Shown here piece by piece: positions 21,616 to 34,145 of a DNA stretch of 64,000 nt. The DNA comes from Spisula solida (taxonomy: Eukaryota > Mollusca > Bivalvia > Venerida > Mactridae): positions 3,172,001-3,236,000 of the forward strand of contig OX365955.1 in assembly GCA_947247005.1 (NCBI GenBank), given 5' to 3'. The notes under the pieces were generated by a model. It had not been told where the DNA came from. It was given only the letters and a program-made list of their open reading frames with translations, and made no database searches. The translations under genes and the position numbers were made by a program. The stretch's first letter is position 1. Every line of letters starts with the position of its first letter.

Positions 21616-21975
21616 AATGGGTTATTGGTGATGCTCGTCTAGCCTACTGACAAATGTCTGTAATGTGGGGCTAGACTGAACATGTTGTGGCAGGCTATTC
21701 CAGAGGCGGATTGATTGGGGGAAGAAGGTGTTCATGTGGTAGGCTGTTCTTGAATGTGGGATTAGGTAATTTAGGTTTCTGGTCTGTGTGAGGTGATTGT
21801 GATCTACTGATACAAGTTTGTTTTTAATTTTCTAGAACATGACAAGTGTTGAGTGATTTCTTCTCTGTTCTAGTGTTTTCCAGTTAAGTGTTTTTATCAT
21901 GTTTGTGACGCTGCTTGTTTGGGGGTAATCATTAAGTATGTATGAAGAATAGTACAGCACCAATACACGCAAGAC
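21616..21975 (-). pseudogene. Non-LTR retrotransposon (LINE) reverse-transcriptase C-terminal fragment
   Basis: The minus strand encodes NDYPQTSSVTNMIKTLNW then KTLEQRRNHSTLVMF, a stop codon, and on in frame to a FFPQSIRLWNSLPQ motif. This order is characteristic of the C-terminal end of the polyprotein in LINEs of the CR1/Jockey/RTE-like groups (usual form 'YPRTSSVT.ML..LGW..LE.RR' then 'F.PR.I..WNSLP'). The fragment has one in-frame stop, so it is a dead 5'-truncated copy. Confidence 0.85.
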
Positions 21976-22009
21976 TACCTCTAGATTTCCTACCAGTTTG
22001 TCTCTAGTT

Positions 22010-22138
22010 GGATGGGATGGGATGGGAAACACTGAAAAGCATTTCAGAAATTACCAAGTGCCCTGACCTAGGATCAAACCAGGGACCTCTCGAAGAGTAG
22101 TCAAAAGCGTTTTCCACTCGACCACTGTGCCACCCCTG
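22010..22138 (-). repeat. tRNA-derived SINE head
   Basis: On the minus strand a tRNA-like head starts near 22137 with an A box-like TGGCACAGTGGTCGAGTGG, and a B box GGTTTGATCC at 22071-22080. Box spacing suits an internal Pol III promoter. The body merges toward the LINE fragment at 21616-21975, raising the possibility that the SINE borrows that LINE's 3' region. Confidence 0.7.
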
Positions 22139-22507
22139 AGCTGTAGATAGATTTCTCCTCGATTAATCACAGATATACACTAGACGTATACGCGAGTCTA
22201 AAACTGGCCGAATTATGACCTGTACTACCATAATGCATTGTGCGCGCTTCGGTAATCATCGGCCGTTTCCGTTTAATCAAAGGTTTAATCGCGGTCGGTT
22301 AACTCTGTTTCTTTCCGTCATTAGAGTTTACCGTAGTAGTAAATTCCATGATTTAATTAGCTCTATGATATTTTATGTTTATTGGATATTTCACATACAT
22401 GACATGTATAACAATTTCATATTATGGTTTTTCTCATTTATACAATTTCATATTGATATTTAATGTTAATGATATTGTAAAAAAAGTTTTTATGTTACAT
22501 TTTCAGT

Positions 22508-23575
22508 ATGGTGCACAAGTTAAAGTCACAATTTTGGCGAGTTGCAAGATGTATTCAAAAGATAATCATTAAAATAACTACAGACCCAGTGATATTGAAT
22601 TATCTATCGCCAGTGTGTTATATATTTGCAGTTGTTGGGATTGGTGGGTGGGGCATATTTTATGCAATACCATTTCTATATGTCGAGTATGACGCTAGGG
22701 TTACAACATTTGTACAGTCTTGTGGATGGTTTCTAGGAGTGGAGCTTGTCGTGAATTGGCTGTGTCTCGTTTTCGTGGACTCAACATACAAGCCTGAGAA
22801 ACATGGGGGACCTCCAGGTCCGGTACATACAAATAATCCGGCAGAGAAAATAAACACTGCGCAATCTAGGAAACAAGCGACTAATACAGGGACTGCAATC
22901 TCGATGAACCCTGACTCCGCACATGTTCAAGAGGAATTGAAAATAAACCAACGTGTCGACAAGTCTGTCATGTTTTACTTTACGTGGTCTTATTGTTTCA
23001 TGTGTCAAAAGCCCAACCCTCCTAGATCTCATCACTGTAGTCTGTGTCAGAAATGTGTCCTGAAAAGAGATCATCATTGCTTTGTAGCGTCTAAGTGTAT
23101 AGGATTTAACAATCTTCGACATTTTTCTGTATTTTTATTTTATGCCTTAATAACTACTGTGTTTTCGATTGTTCATGCTTTACCATATGCCTTTTACGAA
23201 GTTATACCGAAAAACTATTTGATAGATTTATTTTATCCTATTACTTTAATTCGTGGTATTTTAGGATTTATTTATTATAGAGATTTTGCATTGATTGTGT
23301 TAGGTTGGATGTTGTTAGGCTACCTTATATTTAGTGCCTTTACGTTATACCAGGCCTATATATGGATTGTCACAGGTACTACATCGTATGAAATCCAAAA
23401 TAAGATTGATATTTTTGATACTCGAGATTTTTCAGGGAAATTACGCGCTGTATACGGTCAACACTGGTGGCTCAATTTTATATTTCCCGCACATTTTCTG
23501 TATGAACCATTAGATGACCCTGTTCTATGGCCAACTTTTAGAAGTAAAGCTACTGGGGAATATTTTCTAATTTAA
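22508..23575 (+). CDS. DHHC palmitoyltransferase (ZDHHC24/22-like)
   Basis: One 355-codon frame. It would S-acylate cysteines of membrane-associated proteins from the Golgi/ER membranes. The Cys-rich catalytic domain spans about residues 163-213: CFMCQKPNPPRSHHCSLC, then the active DHHC at 188-191, then CIGFNN. Hydrophobic segments lie near residues 33-57, 65-90, 213-240 and 255-300, giving the usual four spans with the catalytic loop in the cytosol. The C-terminal WLNFIFPAH region and the CRD spacing recall ZDHHC24/ZDHHC22. A TTSYE sequence stands where the family has TTxE. The loop at 98-150 is longer than in ZDHHC24. A splice acceptor (ttacattttcag) ends 2 bp before the ATG, so the 5' UTR is spliced. 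No CDS introns are present. Confidence 0.93.
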   Translation: MVHKLKSQFWRVARCIQKIIIKITTDPVILNYLSPVCYIFAVVGIGGWGIFYAIPFLYVEYDARVTTFVQSCGWFLGVELVVNWLCLVFVDSTYKPEKHGGPPGPVHTNNPAEKINTAQSRKQATNTGTAISMNPDSAHVQEELKINQRVDKSVMFYFTWSYCFMCQKPNPPRSHHCSLCQKCVLKRDHHCFVASKCIGFNNLRHFSVFLFYALITTVFSIVHALPYAFYEVIPKNYLIDLFYPITLIRGILGFIYYRDFALIVLGWMLLGYLIFSAFTLYQAYIWIVTGTTSYEIQNKIDIFDTRDFSGKLRAVYGQHWWLNFIFPAHFLYEPLDDPVLWPTFRSKATGEYFLI

Positions 23576-23611
23576 TAACCTCATTACACAAGTACCTTCC
23601 ATGATGCGGAG

Positions 23612-23700
23612 TGGTTCAGGCAATCATCCACCTGCGGAGTGGTTCAGGCAATCATCCACCTGTGGAGTGGTTCAGGCAATCATCCACCTGTGGAGTGGGA
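23612..23700 (+). repeat. 28-bp tandem repeat, about 3 copies
   Basis: Unit containing 'ggagtggttcaggcaatcat' repeated just after the DHHC stop, in its probable 3' UTR. Confidence 0.85.
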
Positions 23701-23832
23701 AGTCGAATGTTCGAATTTCACTTGGGTCTGTGTTTCAAAATGGCTGCCACTAACTTTAGTTGTTGTAGAATTGGTTGCCGGGAGCCTTACTTGTCTGGCC
23801 TGGTACCAGACACTGAAAGGTCAGAATCAGGC

Positions 23833-23838
23833 AATAAA
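23833..23838 (+). terminator. Possible poly(A) signal of the DHHC gene
   Basis: AATAAA about 260 bp after the stop. Plausible by position only; other AATAAA-like sites follow in the AT-rich DNA. Confidence 0.35.
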
Positions 23839-23875
23839 TAGGCTCGGAACCCTTCAAGCAGGGATTATGCTCTAA

Positions 23876-24676
23876 TAAGTCTTACAGTGGTCAGAAATCA
23901 CAGATGCTTTAGCTGACAACAAGTCATACAAGTTGAATTGTATAGTCTCCCAATAAGTCATACAGTGATTTGGTTAAACGCTGTGGTCACTGTGTCTGGT
24001 ACTGCCTAAGTTACATTTGTATTATACTGATTGGTTGCAATCTGTTAACAATTGTTTTGTATACATGTACATACACTTTCTGACTTCTAAAATTGTTAAA
24101 CTAATATGCTTACATATTTGATATATAAACATACATCATGTCCTGGTATATTTATATGCTTTTTTACCCAAGTTTTTCTATTAAGCTACAAGCTTATCTG
24201 TTAGTCTTGATATGCATATACATTATCTTTTATTTAGCCTAAATAATTAAAATTTATGGTGATTTAGATGTGCTTTAATCCTTTTGAAATAATGTAACAA
24301 TTATTTCTATATAGCATATTTTATTGGATAAATTTATTCTAGAGTATAAATGTCATTGGTCAATACATTTGTTAATAAATTCTATTTGTGTAAGACATTT
24401 TATTAAAGATCAAGAACTGTTTTGTTTTTTATTTACTCTGATTTAGATACACATTTGCATGTATAACAGATATTTGTTACACATGACATTTTGGTAAAGG
24501 TCATAGCCCTGGTTAACGTTTGGCAGCGACCAACCTCCCTATAGAGTTTGAAGATCTTAGGCGTAACCGTTCTTGATTTATTGATATGAAACCGTCTGGC
24601 CTACCAACACTTATCGTGGAACGGGATCATAATGAATCACAAGATAACTGGTTATACATTACACGGTTCCTACATA
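23876..24676. other. AT-rich intergenic with a repeat fragment
   Basis: Mostly featureless. 24500-24620 is a diverged copy of the dispersed family at 17537/35340 ('accaacctccctatagagtt'). Confidence 0.45.
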
Positions 24677-24905
24677 TCGCTGGCTTAGAATTAGAAGACT
24701 CGTGCATATTTGAAATCTGCATCTCAAGGTGCTTCTTAAGAGCCTATTTTCATGAAAATCGGAAGCGGTCATGTTGACCAAATTGAAGTTTAAAAAGCTT
24801 GTTTTTCCATAAGTTAAGAGTAGTTTTCAGACAGATTTTCCGGAAATTGTTTTCTCAAATTATTGATTTTGTACTTACGATCTTCTAATTCTAAGCCAGC
24901 GATAT
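24677..24905. mobile_element. 229-bp MITE with about 25-bp inverted ends
   Basis: ATATCGCTGGCTTAGAATTA at 24677 is mirrored at the right end. The interior is homologous, in reverse, to 10780-10880. Confidence 0.8.
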
Positions 24906-25034
24906 ATTCTGTGTCAAATTCCTATTTTTCCTGACCACAGAGCAGTTTTCCCTAACTTTTTAGAGCAGTCGGGCAGTTCATCTCTAATTGGGGTGGGTAA
25001 CACCGGAAAAACTGGTTGGAATTGAACAATTCTA

Positions 25035-25419
25035 TAAATACAAAATAAGTTTTAACATTTTATTTTTATAACAAATGTAACAAACTTTGTACAGGATACT
25101 AGATTGTATACAAACGCTACATGACAATCAAATAAAATCGTTTCAGATAATGCCATCCGTGAAATGATCGACTCAACATTATTACAGAAAGGTGAGATCG
25201 CTCGCAACAGAAAATGAACAAATTGAATATAACTAACAAATCATGCTAAAGGTATACAATCTAAAATACACAAATTTAGGTTTCCAGAATGAAGAATACT
25301 TTCACCGTGAACAACCTATGTAAATTAAAAACATTTATCGTCCTTGAGAATTTTGGCTCATTTCTAGCATCTCAAAATCGTCATCGCAATTACTGACACA
25401 TCTTTTGTTAAAACAGTTA
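25035..25419 (-). other. Candidate terminal exon and 3' UTR of the PWWP-DUF4211 gene
   Basis: On the minus strand the acceptor gtatattttacag ends at 25420. One frame then gives CVSNCDDDFEMLEMSQNSQG and a stop at 25335-25337, followed by about 300 bp and an AATAAA near 25057. This looks like a real transcript end. The frame needs two carried-in bases, while the last sure exon (34649-34735) ends in phase 0; read directly, the first codon would be TAA. Either an exon of 3n+2 bases is missing, or the protein ends at once here, or this belongs to another transcript. Confidence 0.4.
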
Positions 25420-27602
25420 CTGTAAAATATACATAGTACAATACAATAATTCTATGATACATTTGTAAATTAATAAAATCTCGTCATTCAGAAATTGGTA
25501 CCAGTAATTTTCTTTTTAGCGAAGTTTACAAATTAGTCAGATAATTAATTGAAGAAAAATGCTATACTGTAGCAGTCAACGATTCTAGGTGGGATAAAAC
25601 AAGAAATCTTCAAAACTATAACAAGCAACCTTTATGGCCATAGTACTAAATTATCATCCAATTTTTTGTTAAAAATGGGGTGGTATTTGTCCTAAAAAGG
25701 GGAAGGGTGGGATTTGTCTTAAAATTGGGACAGATTTGTCTTTAAAAAGCAGGATATTTTTTAAAATGGTGTAGGATTAGTTTGAAGAAGGGAAGGGGTG
25801 CACATTTTTTATTTTCAACAACCTGTTTGACCAAGAGTTCATTCAAAGTTTAAGTTTGGCGTTTGGAAAAACCGCTCACATGTTAGCTTATTGTACAAAT
25901 AAGTTATTGTTCGTTGTAAAGGAAATAAAACTTGTCAGGATGGCTTGTAGAAAAGAGTGGTAATATATAAGATGATAATGTGGGGGATTTTTATTTATTA
26001 TTTTGGCCCAAGCGGCTATGCATGAACATAAGGGGTTCTACTGAGGCATAATACCCAATCCTGAAAATAACACGCAAGTCTGTTTCAAGTGCCATTAGCA
26101 TACTTTCCTTCACCAATACTCTGTTTCAAAAAATGTTCTATTGTCAAAATTCAGCATTTATATGAAATTTCAAATGACCATAACTCAGTCAATATTTGGT
26201 ATTTTTTCATCAAACAACTTTTATTTTAGTGCAACAAATCCAGATTTCCGGAATAACAGGACCACTGATGAATATGCAATTGTGCTCCATTGCTAAATAT
26301 CAAACATAAAATTGCATACACTGGGGATGTTCTGACCAATCAGTTATAATTTCTAAAAGCAGACGACAAATTACATGTATGTATAAAGAGGGCAAAGAAT
26401 TATAAGCATGTTCTGATCATTTATTTTCTATTTAAGCATAAAAATTAAATGCATTGAAATTTAAGCCAAAAGATAATAACAAATTGCACAGGGAAGGCTG
26501 CATTCAACAAAACAGCTGAGCACGAATAACACGAAAAAAGAACACTACATGTATACAAATTGCTAGGTTAACTTAATATCAATTTCATCTTAGAAAAAAT
26601 AAACCTAAATTTTTATCAAAATTCATGTCCGTTAACTGAACAAAGGCATTTAAGGCCAAATATTAAAATATCATCTAATCTGCTGCTAAATTTCGAAATA
26701 TTCATGTGTTGCATTTGGTATGCATTGACATAATGTCATCTATTTTCCAGCCAACTGATGAGCCCCATTGGCGGGGACCAAAAACTTGAAGTGGCAAGAA
26801 TCACATGGCAATCTTAGTCTCTTTTTCTATTCCCATATTGTGCAAGATCCAAAATGCTAAAAAATGGATTGCATATTGTTATCATCAGGAGTGTCAAGAG
26901 AGCCAAATTAAAAATCCTGAAAATCATATGCAGCCGACCATTTTTGCCAAACAAGAGGCCTTCATCCACTTAGTTTCCATATTTAACAAGTTTTTATAGA
27001 ATAAAATCCTTCAGAGCAGATTAAAATGACCACAACTTTGCCATTTGTTGATGTATTTTCATCAAATAACTTTTTTATCAGAAATCATAGCTCTTTCAGG
27101 GTGGACAAATCCGGAATTCCGGATTTATCAGGAATATTGACAACCCTGTATCACAGAGGCTTGACTGCAGCACTATCATTTTAGTGAGATTGGGCTTATC
27201 CGCACATGGACACCTAACTTTTAATAATAATAATAATAGCATCTTCATTTTCCATGGATAACATAATTGGCAAACCAATTTTCATTATGGTCAACTTTTG
27301 AGGCAATCTTCGTTTGTTTACAATATTGCAGATGTAGCATTATATTTCTGAAAATTCCTTCATATTCAATTTGCAAAATATTCATAAGCACAATTTGTTA
27401 ACCCTTATCATATTTTGAGTAGTATATTATTGTACATTTCACTGAAGACTTGTCAGGACCATCCCTTCAGTGTATTTTTACATGATTCAACAGAAATAAA
27501 TTTGTAACTACATTTTAAACTTCTTAACAACCTTTTAATATAACATAAAGCTATGCCAAACATAGAACAATTTGCCTACTACTACTTTTGGTAGTTAGTC
27601 AA
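25420..27602. other. AT-rich DNA, probably last intron of the minus-strand gene
   Basis: No exon recognised. Scattered diverged repeats: 26030-26120 resembles 42775-42850, and 27060-27150 (ccggaattccgg) resembles 43130-43210, 47575-47640 and 54300-54355. Confidence 0.4.
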
Positions 27603-28946
27603 ACAAGAGGGCCCAAAGGGCCATAAGGTCGCTCACCTGTCCTAGTAGTTCATGCACCCCTAATGGTAGCCTCAATTGCATGTACAAAGTATTCTTATGC
27701 TTTATAATTTACATCACATTTAGACCCAATGACCTATTTTTTTTATTATTTGACCTTGTAACCTTGCTTTTGACCCCTGATGACCCAATATCGAACTTGA
27801 CCTAGATTTTGTTGAGATGATCATTGTGTACAAGTTTCATAAAGATTAGGTCAAAATTGTGACCTCTAGTGACTACACAAGGTTTTTCTATGATTTGACC
27901 TTGTGACCTAGTTTTTGACCCCGGATGACCCAAACTTGACTTAGATAATGTTAAGATGATCACTGTGAACAAGTTTCATAAAGATTAGGCCAAAATTGTG
28001 ACCTCTACTGACTACACAAGGTTTTTCTATGATTTGACCTTGTGACCTAGTTATTGACCCGGGATGACCCAATATCGAACTTGACCTAGATTTTGTTGAG
28101 ATGATCATTGTGACTAAGTTTCATAAAGATTAGGCCAAAATTGTGACCTCTAGCGACTACACAAGGTTTTTTCTATTATCTGACCTTGTGACCTTGTTTT
28201 TGACCCCGGATGACCCGATATAACACTTGACCTAGATTTTTTAATAATTATGATCATTGTGACCAAGTTTCATAAAGATTAAATTAAAATTGTGACCTCT
28301 AGTGACTACACAAGGTTTTACTATGATTTGACCCTGTGACCTAGTTTTTTATCCCGGATGACTCAATATCGAACTTGACCTAGATTTTGTTGAGATGATC
28401 ATTGTGACCAAGTTTCATAAAGATTAGACAAAAATTGTGACCTCTACTGACTACACAAGGTTTATCTATGATTTGACCCCGGATGACCCAATATTGAACT
28501 TGACCTATATTTTGTTGAGATAAGCATTGTGACCAAGTTTCATAAAGATTAGGCCAAAATTGTGACCTCTAGCGACTACACAAGGTTTTTCTATTATCTG
28601 ACCTTGTGACCTAGTTTTTGACCCCGGATTACCCAATATCGAACTTGACCTAGATTTTGTTGATATGATCATTGTGACCAGGTTTCATAAAGATTAAGTT
28701 AAAATTGTGACCTCTAGTGACTACACAAGGTTTTTCTATGATTTGACCTTGTGACCTAGTTTTTGACCCTGGATGACCCAATATCGAACTTGACCTAGTT
28801 TTTGTTGAGATGATCATTGTGACCAAGTTTCATAATGATTAAGCTAAAACTGTGACCTCTAGTGTCTACACAAGTAATTGTGGACGGACGACGGACGAAG
28901 AGTGATCACAAAAGCTCACTCTGTCACTTTGTGACAGGTGAGCTAA
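27603..28946 (+). mobile_element. Tandem-core element ending in AGCTCACCTG hairpin
   Basis: Opens 'acaagagggcccaaagggcc...gctcacctgtc', holds about eight copies of a ~145-bp unit keyed by 'gtgacctctagtgactacac', then a 'ggacggacgacggacg' stretch and a hairpin tgtcactttgtgaca before GGTGAGCTAA. A solo copy of the hairpin end is at 30038-30066. Third member of the tandem-core class in this window. Confidence 0.75.
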
Positions 28947-31140
28947 TTAAAAACACAGCATCTGAAAAAATACATTCACATTACATTACATCTGTATTAA
29001 AAATATAATCATTTAACATGAATTTTGGTATTATCTTTTACTTATTTAGTAAAAGCTAATAATAACATTTTTGGTAGAGTTCAGTGCTTGCCTTTTTTCA
29101 GGAAAGGATAATGTTCAAATATTGAAATTCTGTGCTCAATAACAATAAAGTTTATGAAAATCAAATTTAGTGCAAAAACATCACAAATTGTACATGGTAT
29201 AATGACACGAAATACTATAACAGACATTCTTGTGTAAAATATAAACAAATTAAAGACCACCTCAATAATAAGATCTAACCAATAATAAACAGGGTGGCCA
29301 CAGACTCAGGAAAACAGGGAAAATGCCCAAAACAAATTTCATGCAGACAAAAATCAGGGAATTATCAGCAAACTTTACAAAAAATGGAGGAAAAATGCGT
29401 CTACTGGTAGCTTCTCTTAATGACTTTATTAATAAAGTAAACTCCCTCAAAACTGGACCCTGTTCGGACAGGGCTAAAAGTACAGTTTTATGGGAGTTCC
29501 GGTTTTCTGGAAGATGTGTATAATGTACACTTTGATATGGGACACGGAAATAGATACATGGGAACTGTGTTGTGTGGCATTGTTTCAAATTGCAATTATT
29601 ATATTAGTTGACGGTGTAACACATTTCTTATGTCAAGAAATCAAAACTCATGTCCGTTAACTGAACAAAGGCATTTAAGGGCAAATATTAAAATGTTAAA
29701 CATTGTACCTGTAGACATTGACCTGCTAGCAGTTCTGAATAGATTGTAATGGCGTCTCTTAGCTGTAATCATTATTGAAGTTCAACATATTTCAAGATAT
29801 TATGAAGGGAATAATTTCACGAGCATCAATTTTCGCGAATTTATCGAACTCACGTTTATAGCGAAAATTAAACCCTCGCGAATTATTAAGCTTTTACAGA
29901 AGACCTACAGATGATAATGTACAAAGAAATATACTGGTACCCCACGTTTTAGAAAGAGGACAATTACAATATAAGTAATAAAACTTATGATATGAAAATT
30001 AGATGTTGACATATGTATTTATACATAAAACAATAGCTCACCTTGTCACAATGTGACAGGTGAGCTAAAAAACAAAGAAAGTTTACAGCTATACATTTAT
30101 TGCATAGTAGTCACATGGAATGAGGAGGTCTGGGGATAGGAAAAATTCTAAAGGGGGTGGGGGGGGGGGGGTAGATGAATTTTAACAATGTGTGTGGTGA
30201 AGTTGTTAGATACGTACATAATATGTGGGTGGGGTATGGTTTGGAATGTAATTCTTCATTGCTCCCCAGGTCTCTTGTCCTGAAACAGCCCTCTCTTATT
30301 TTTGGCAAAATATTGATGTTTATTTACAGAAAATTCAAATAGTACATGTGGAAAGGCTTGCTTGACTTGTTAGTATGAAACAATAACACATTACTAACAA
30401 ACACATGTAAAACATGAAGAAAGATATTAAATCTTTGACAAAGTAAGGCGCAAGAATGCGTCCAGTAAACGCTTATGCCCCAGTGGAAGCCTTGTCTGTA
30501 AAAACTACCTAGTCAATCAGGGGCCATAATTTTGTAGACATGTTGGATATTGTTCAAAGGCATCGTTGACAATATAAGGTATTGGTGATGGTAAATTAGT
30601 ATGCTAAGTTTGAAAGCAATGCCTTGATGGACTTTGAAAATATTTGAGTTTCAAGAACTTGAAAGTTCAATATAACAAACGGACGGACAGGACAATGACT
30701 ATATGCCTTCTGCATCAGTAGATGCCGGGACAAGAAACAAATAGCAACAAAGACAATGTATGATTAGGCAAAGGCAAGTTAATGACATACAGAAAATATA
30801 GGTTCATAGACATTGTACCATATATTACGGTAAGTGAATATTTCCGTGGGAAGAAAAGCTGCTGAATTTTTTATTTCATACATTGTATTGGCAAGATTTT
30901 TTTCTTTGTCGGCCAAATTTTACGCTAGAAGAAACATTTCCATTTTGCTAACTAATGACCCCGTCACACATTACCAATCTATTTAATGAAGCTTTATGAA
31001 TAGAGTAATTTTGTGATGATGTCATACAAAGTCTGACTGAACAAAACTAATCGCAGCTAACACAAACGCTCACTGACGTATCCATACGCACACAACAACG
31101 ATAGACAGCATACACATACTAATGAGAACGGAACAAATTA
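28947..31140. other. Repeat-bearing non-coding stretch
   Basis: Holds one end of a 'cagggtggccacag' MITE (29290-29410, related to 45422-45795), a solo hairpin end (30038-30066), a long G run at 30157-30172, and a repeat at 30450-30560 shared with 47995-48080 and 48800-48880 ('taaacgcttatgccc'). No exon recognised. Confidence 0.5.
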
Positions 31141-31147
31141 AATGCAA

Positions 31148-31335
31148 GTCCTATTTGCCAGTTTTCACAAGTTGACAGCGGGATGAATGAGAACAAATTT
31201 AGTCCTATTTGCCAGTTTTCACAAGTTGACAGCGGGATGAATGAGAACAAATTTAGTCCTATTTGCCAGTTTTCACAAGTTGACAGCCGGATGAATGAAA
31301 ACAAATTTAGTCCTATTTGCCATTGTTCCCAAGTT
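31148..31335 (+). repeat. 54-bp tandem repeat, 3-4 copies
   Basis: Copies keyed by 'agtcctatttgccagttttc' at 31201, 31255 and 31309, with a partial copy before. The period is a multiple of 3, so both strands show repetitive open frames that need not be coding. Confidence 0.92.
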
Positions 31336-31557
31336 GATGTTGGGGTGTATTTGCTGTATGTGTGACGGGAACTGTAACCACTTAATTATATAGGATTGAA
31401 CAATGAACTAAGACACGATACAGTGATTTTTTTTCCTCTTTGGGAAAGGGTACGGGTCCGTTCAGATTGGGAATTTTTGCGTCGTGACAACTTGAAATTG
31501 GGAAATTTCATGAAGCAGAAAAGCCAAATAAAACCGAAAAAAGAGATTTCATGTGAC

Positions 31558-32478
31558 TACAGTAAAAACTCCCTAATCCGAAACCTCTCCAATCCGAAAT
31601 CCTCCACAATCCGAAAAATTTTCAAGGTCCCAATTTTTTTCCTTCTATATTCTTATATAAGTGTACATGAAAAACCTCCGCAATCCGAAACCTCTCCAAT
31701 CCGAAATCCTCCTCAATCCGAACTAAGATTTCAGTCCGGAATTGATATTTTGTTCATAAATTGAACTCCGAAATTCAAAAATATGTTCCGGACTGTATAT
31801 TAATTTGTCAAATATTTCAACAGAGTGCACCATAATTGACTGGTGACAATACACTCAATTGTTACTGTTTGTATCATAAAAGGTGACACTTTGTAAACAA
31901 CCTATTGTCTATTGATGTAGAATGACCCCTTATTATCTAGCAACTTAATTGAAAAGTATGGTACATTACTTTTAACACCTTTACACAACTAACATGTTAT
32001 TTTCTATACATGGACTCATCTTGTATTGTAAGTGGTCTTGATGAAACAGTGGGTTTATATTTAATAAATTTGAGAATTAAAAAGTACTTTTGTCAATATT
32101 TAAGTTGATGTAACAAAAGTATGCCATGCAAGAGAGTTTTTCATTTTGAGTGGTGTTAATAATATATAAGAATTAATTACTGTTCAACGTATAACACAAT
32201 GTAATTGGGAAAAGGCAATTGGTTTTGAATGTTAAATAATTTGATCACAAACTGATTTTAGTATAATATTTTTCTTATTAATTATGGCCAGAGAAATACA
32301 GCTCAATGATATATAGGAATACATGTATACTACAGGTACTGTGGTTTTCAATACATATACTAGTAGATTATTTTGGTATCACACTGAAATAATAAAAACC
32401 TCCCTAATCCGAAATCCTCTCTAATCCGAACTTTTTGGGCAGCCCGGAGGGAGTTCGGATTAGGGAGTTTCTACTGTA
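31558..32478. mobile_element. Pogo/Tigger-like MITE
   Basis: TACAGTAAAAACTCCCTAAT at the left is mirrored by the right end at 32478, with TA flanks. The 'aatccgaaa' motif repeats inside both ends. CAGTA-initiated ends with TA duplications suit the pogo group. 921 bp with no transposase. Confidence 0.78.
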
Positions 32479-33140
32479 TTTACTTTTCTTTGAACTTTTA
32501 TGCTTAACCTCTTGTCAAACATGTTCATAACTTTAACATTTTTTGTCTGATTTTAAAAATATTTCTTTTAAATGTTCATTGGGAATTTCTCCATTCAATT
32601 TGGGAAAATTATAGCCTTTTTGCTATTGGGAAAGAGGGTCCGTTTACCGGACCCTAATAAAGAATGAAAAAATCACTGATTTAAAACAATGTATGAGCAA
32701 TGAACAGATCAACATTTATATGGCATTTACATAATTATGTACACTTATCATATCATACAGCATGAATAAACATACTTCTATAAATGTTATACTTTCTCCC
32801 TTTGCATAAAATAATCTTTCACTATTTGTCTTTATTTTATGCATTTTTTATCTGCTTGCGTGCATAAAAGGACGAAGACACATCATTTTTTATACCCATA
32901 CAGTATGAATAAAAAGTCGTATAAATGTTGTATAGCTTGCCGGAGATAACTCTAGCCTTAACTATCAATAAACAAACATGTATTATAAAAACACTGCATG
33001 GTCGACTGACCCCTTGTAACGCTGTAGATTGAAAGAGGTTAAATTATGCATTAAAAGTGAATATGCACAAAATTGAACAAAAATGGACATCGAAAATGCA
33101 TTTAATTTTCCTTTGTAAACAAAGGCTAGTATTATCTTCC
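32479..33140. other. AT-rich DNA with a diverged duplication
   Basis: 32811-32880 ('ctttcactatttgtcttta') is repeated at 33351-33420, flanking the 24-bp array. No exon recognised. Confidence 0.45.
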
Positions 33141-33345
33141 ACAGACTATACTTCTTTGTTGACAGACTATTATACTTCTTTGTTGACAGACTATTATACT
33201 TCTTTGTTGACAGACTATTATACTTCTTTGTTGACAGACTATTATACTTCTTTGTTGACAGACTATTATACTTCTTTGTTGACAGACTATTATACTTCTT
33301 TGTTGACAGACTATTATACTTTTTGTTGACCGACTATTATACTGT
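33141..33345 (+). repeat. 24-bp minisatellite, about 8 copies
   Basis: Unit with 'actattatacttctttgttg'. The 24-bp period yields a spurious YYTSLLTD peptide repeat on the plus strand. Confidence 0.95.
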
Positions 33346-34145
33346 TTCCAATCTAATCTTTCACTATTGGTCTTTATTTTGCGTATTCTTTATTGCTTGC
33401 CTGCATAAAAGGACTCTGTGAAAAATCTTAAGGCAAAGACATTTTGGTATACACACCTATACCAATTATCAGGGGTTTTAGTGGACCCATTAATTGATCC
33501 TTTGACCCCTAAAATTACCAAACAACCTCAATACGATCCCCTAGGAATGCAACTGAAGGGTCAACTTCTTTGTACATGTGGGTTATAAAATCATGGTAAA
33601 ATTAAGCATGTGATTCAGTCCCAGGAGTAACCTGTAGCTTATGAACCGCTTATATCAGCACATGATCAGATTAAATGGATTAAAATCCATGAGCTGTATG
33701 CTGGACTGACATACTTGAAGCACCGCAAGGAATGAACACAATGGGACTCAGCTTGAAGCACCGCATACAATGGTGTGTTAATCCACTATGCACACTATGA
33801 CACTCGACTTCATCTATCATGTGGAATGTGATCCACTGTGGTGAATGAACACTATGGAACAAAATTTGAAACACCACATACAATTGTATGTTAATCCACT
33901 GTGCACACTATAACATCAAACTGGATCCACTTTGAACACTGTATCACTAAACCCGATCCAAATCCACCATATACACTACACTCGGTCCACCATGTGAACT
34001 AATCTTAATCTGTTGTGTGCAGTAAACTTCATCCACAAGGTGCACTAAACTTGATCGGCAAGGTGCACTTAACTTGATCGGCAAGGTGCACTAAACTTGA
34101 TCCGCAAGGTGCACTAAACTTGATCCGCAAGGAGCACTAAATTTA
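33346..34145 (+). repeat. Degenerate tandem repeats, with a 23-bp array at the end
   Basis: 33690-33910 holds two diverged copies of a ~136-bp unit ('gaagcaccgcatacaatggt'). 34030-34145 holds five copies of a 23-bp unit ('ggtgcactaaacttgatc'). Confidence 0.75.

Noticed and set aside
30245..30300. Possible last exon (ggctgtttcag acceptor, short frame ending TGA)
   Set aside because: Phase is acceptable, but the seven-residue product has no similarity to the end of DUF4211 proteins and no poly(A) context was found.
31119..31365. Repeated 18-residue peptide on both strands
   Set aside because: A 54-bp tandem repeat is a multiple of 3, so both strands stay open by arithmetic alone.
33057..33329. 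YYTSLLTD peptide repeat ORF
   Set aside because: Produced by a 24-bp minisatellite; no splice or start support.
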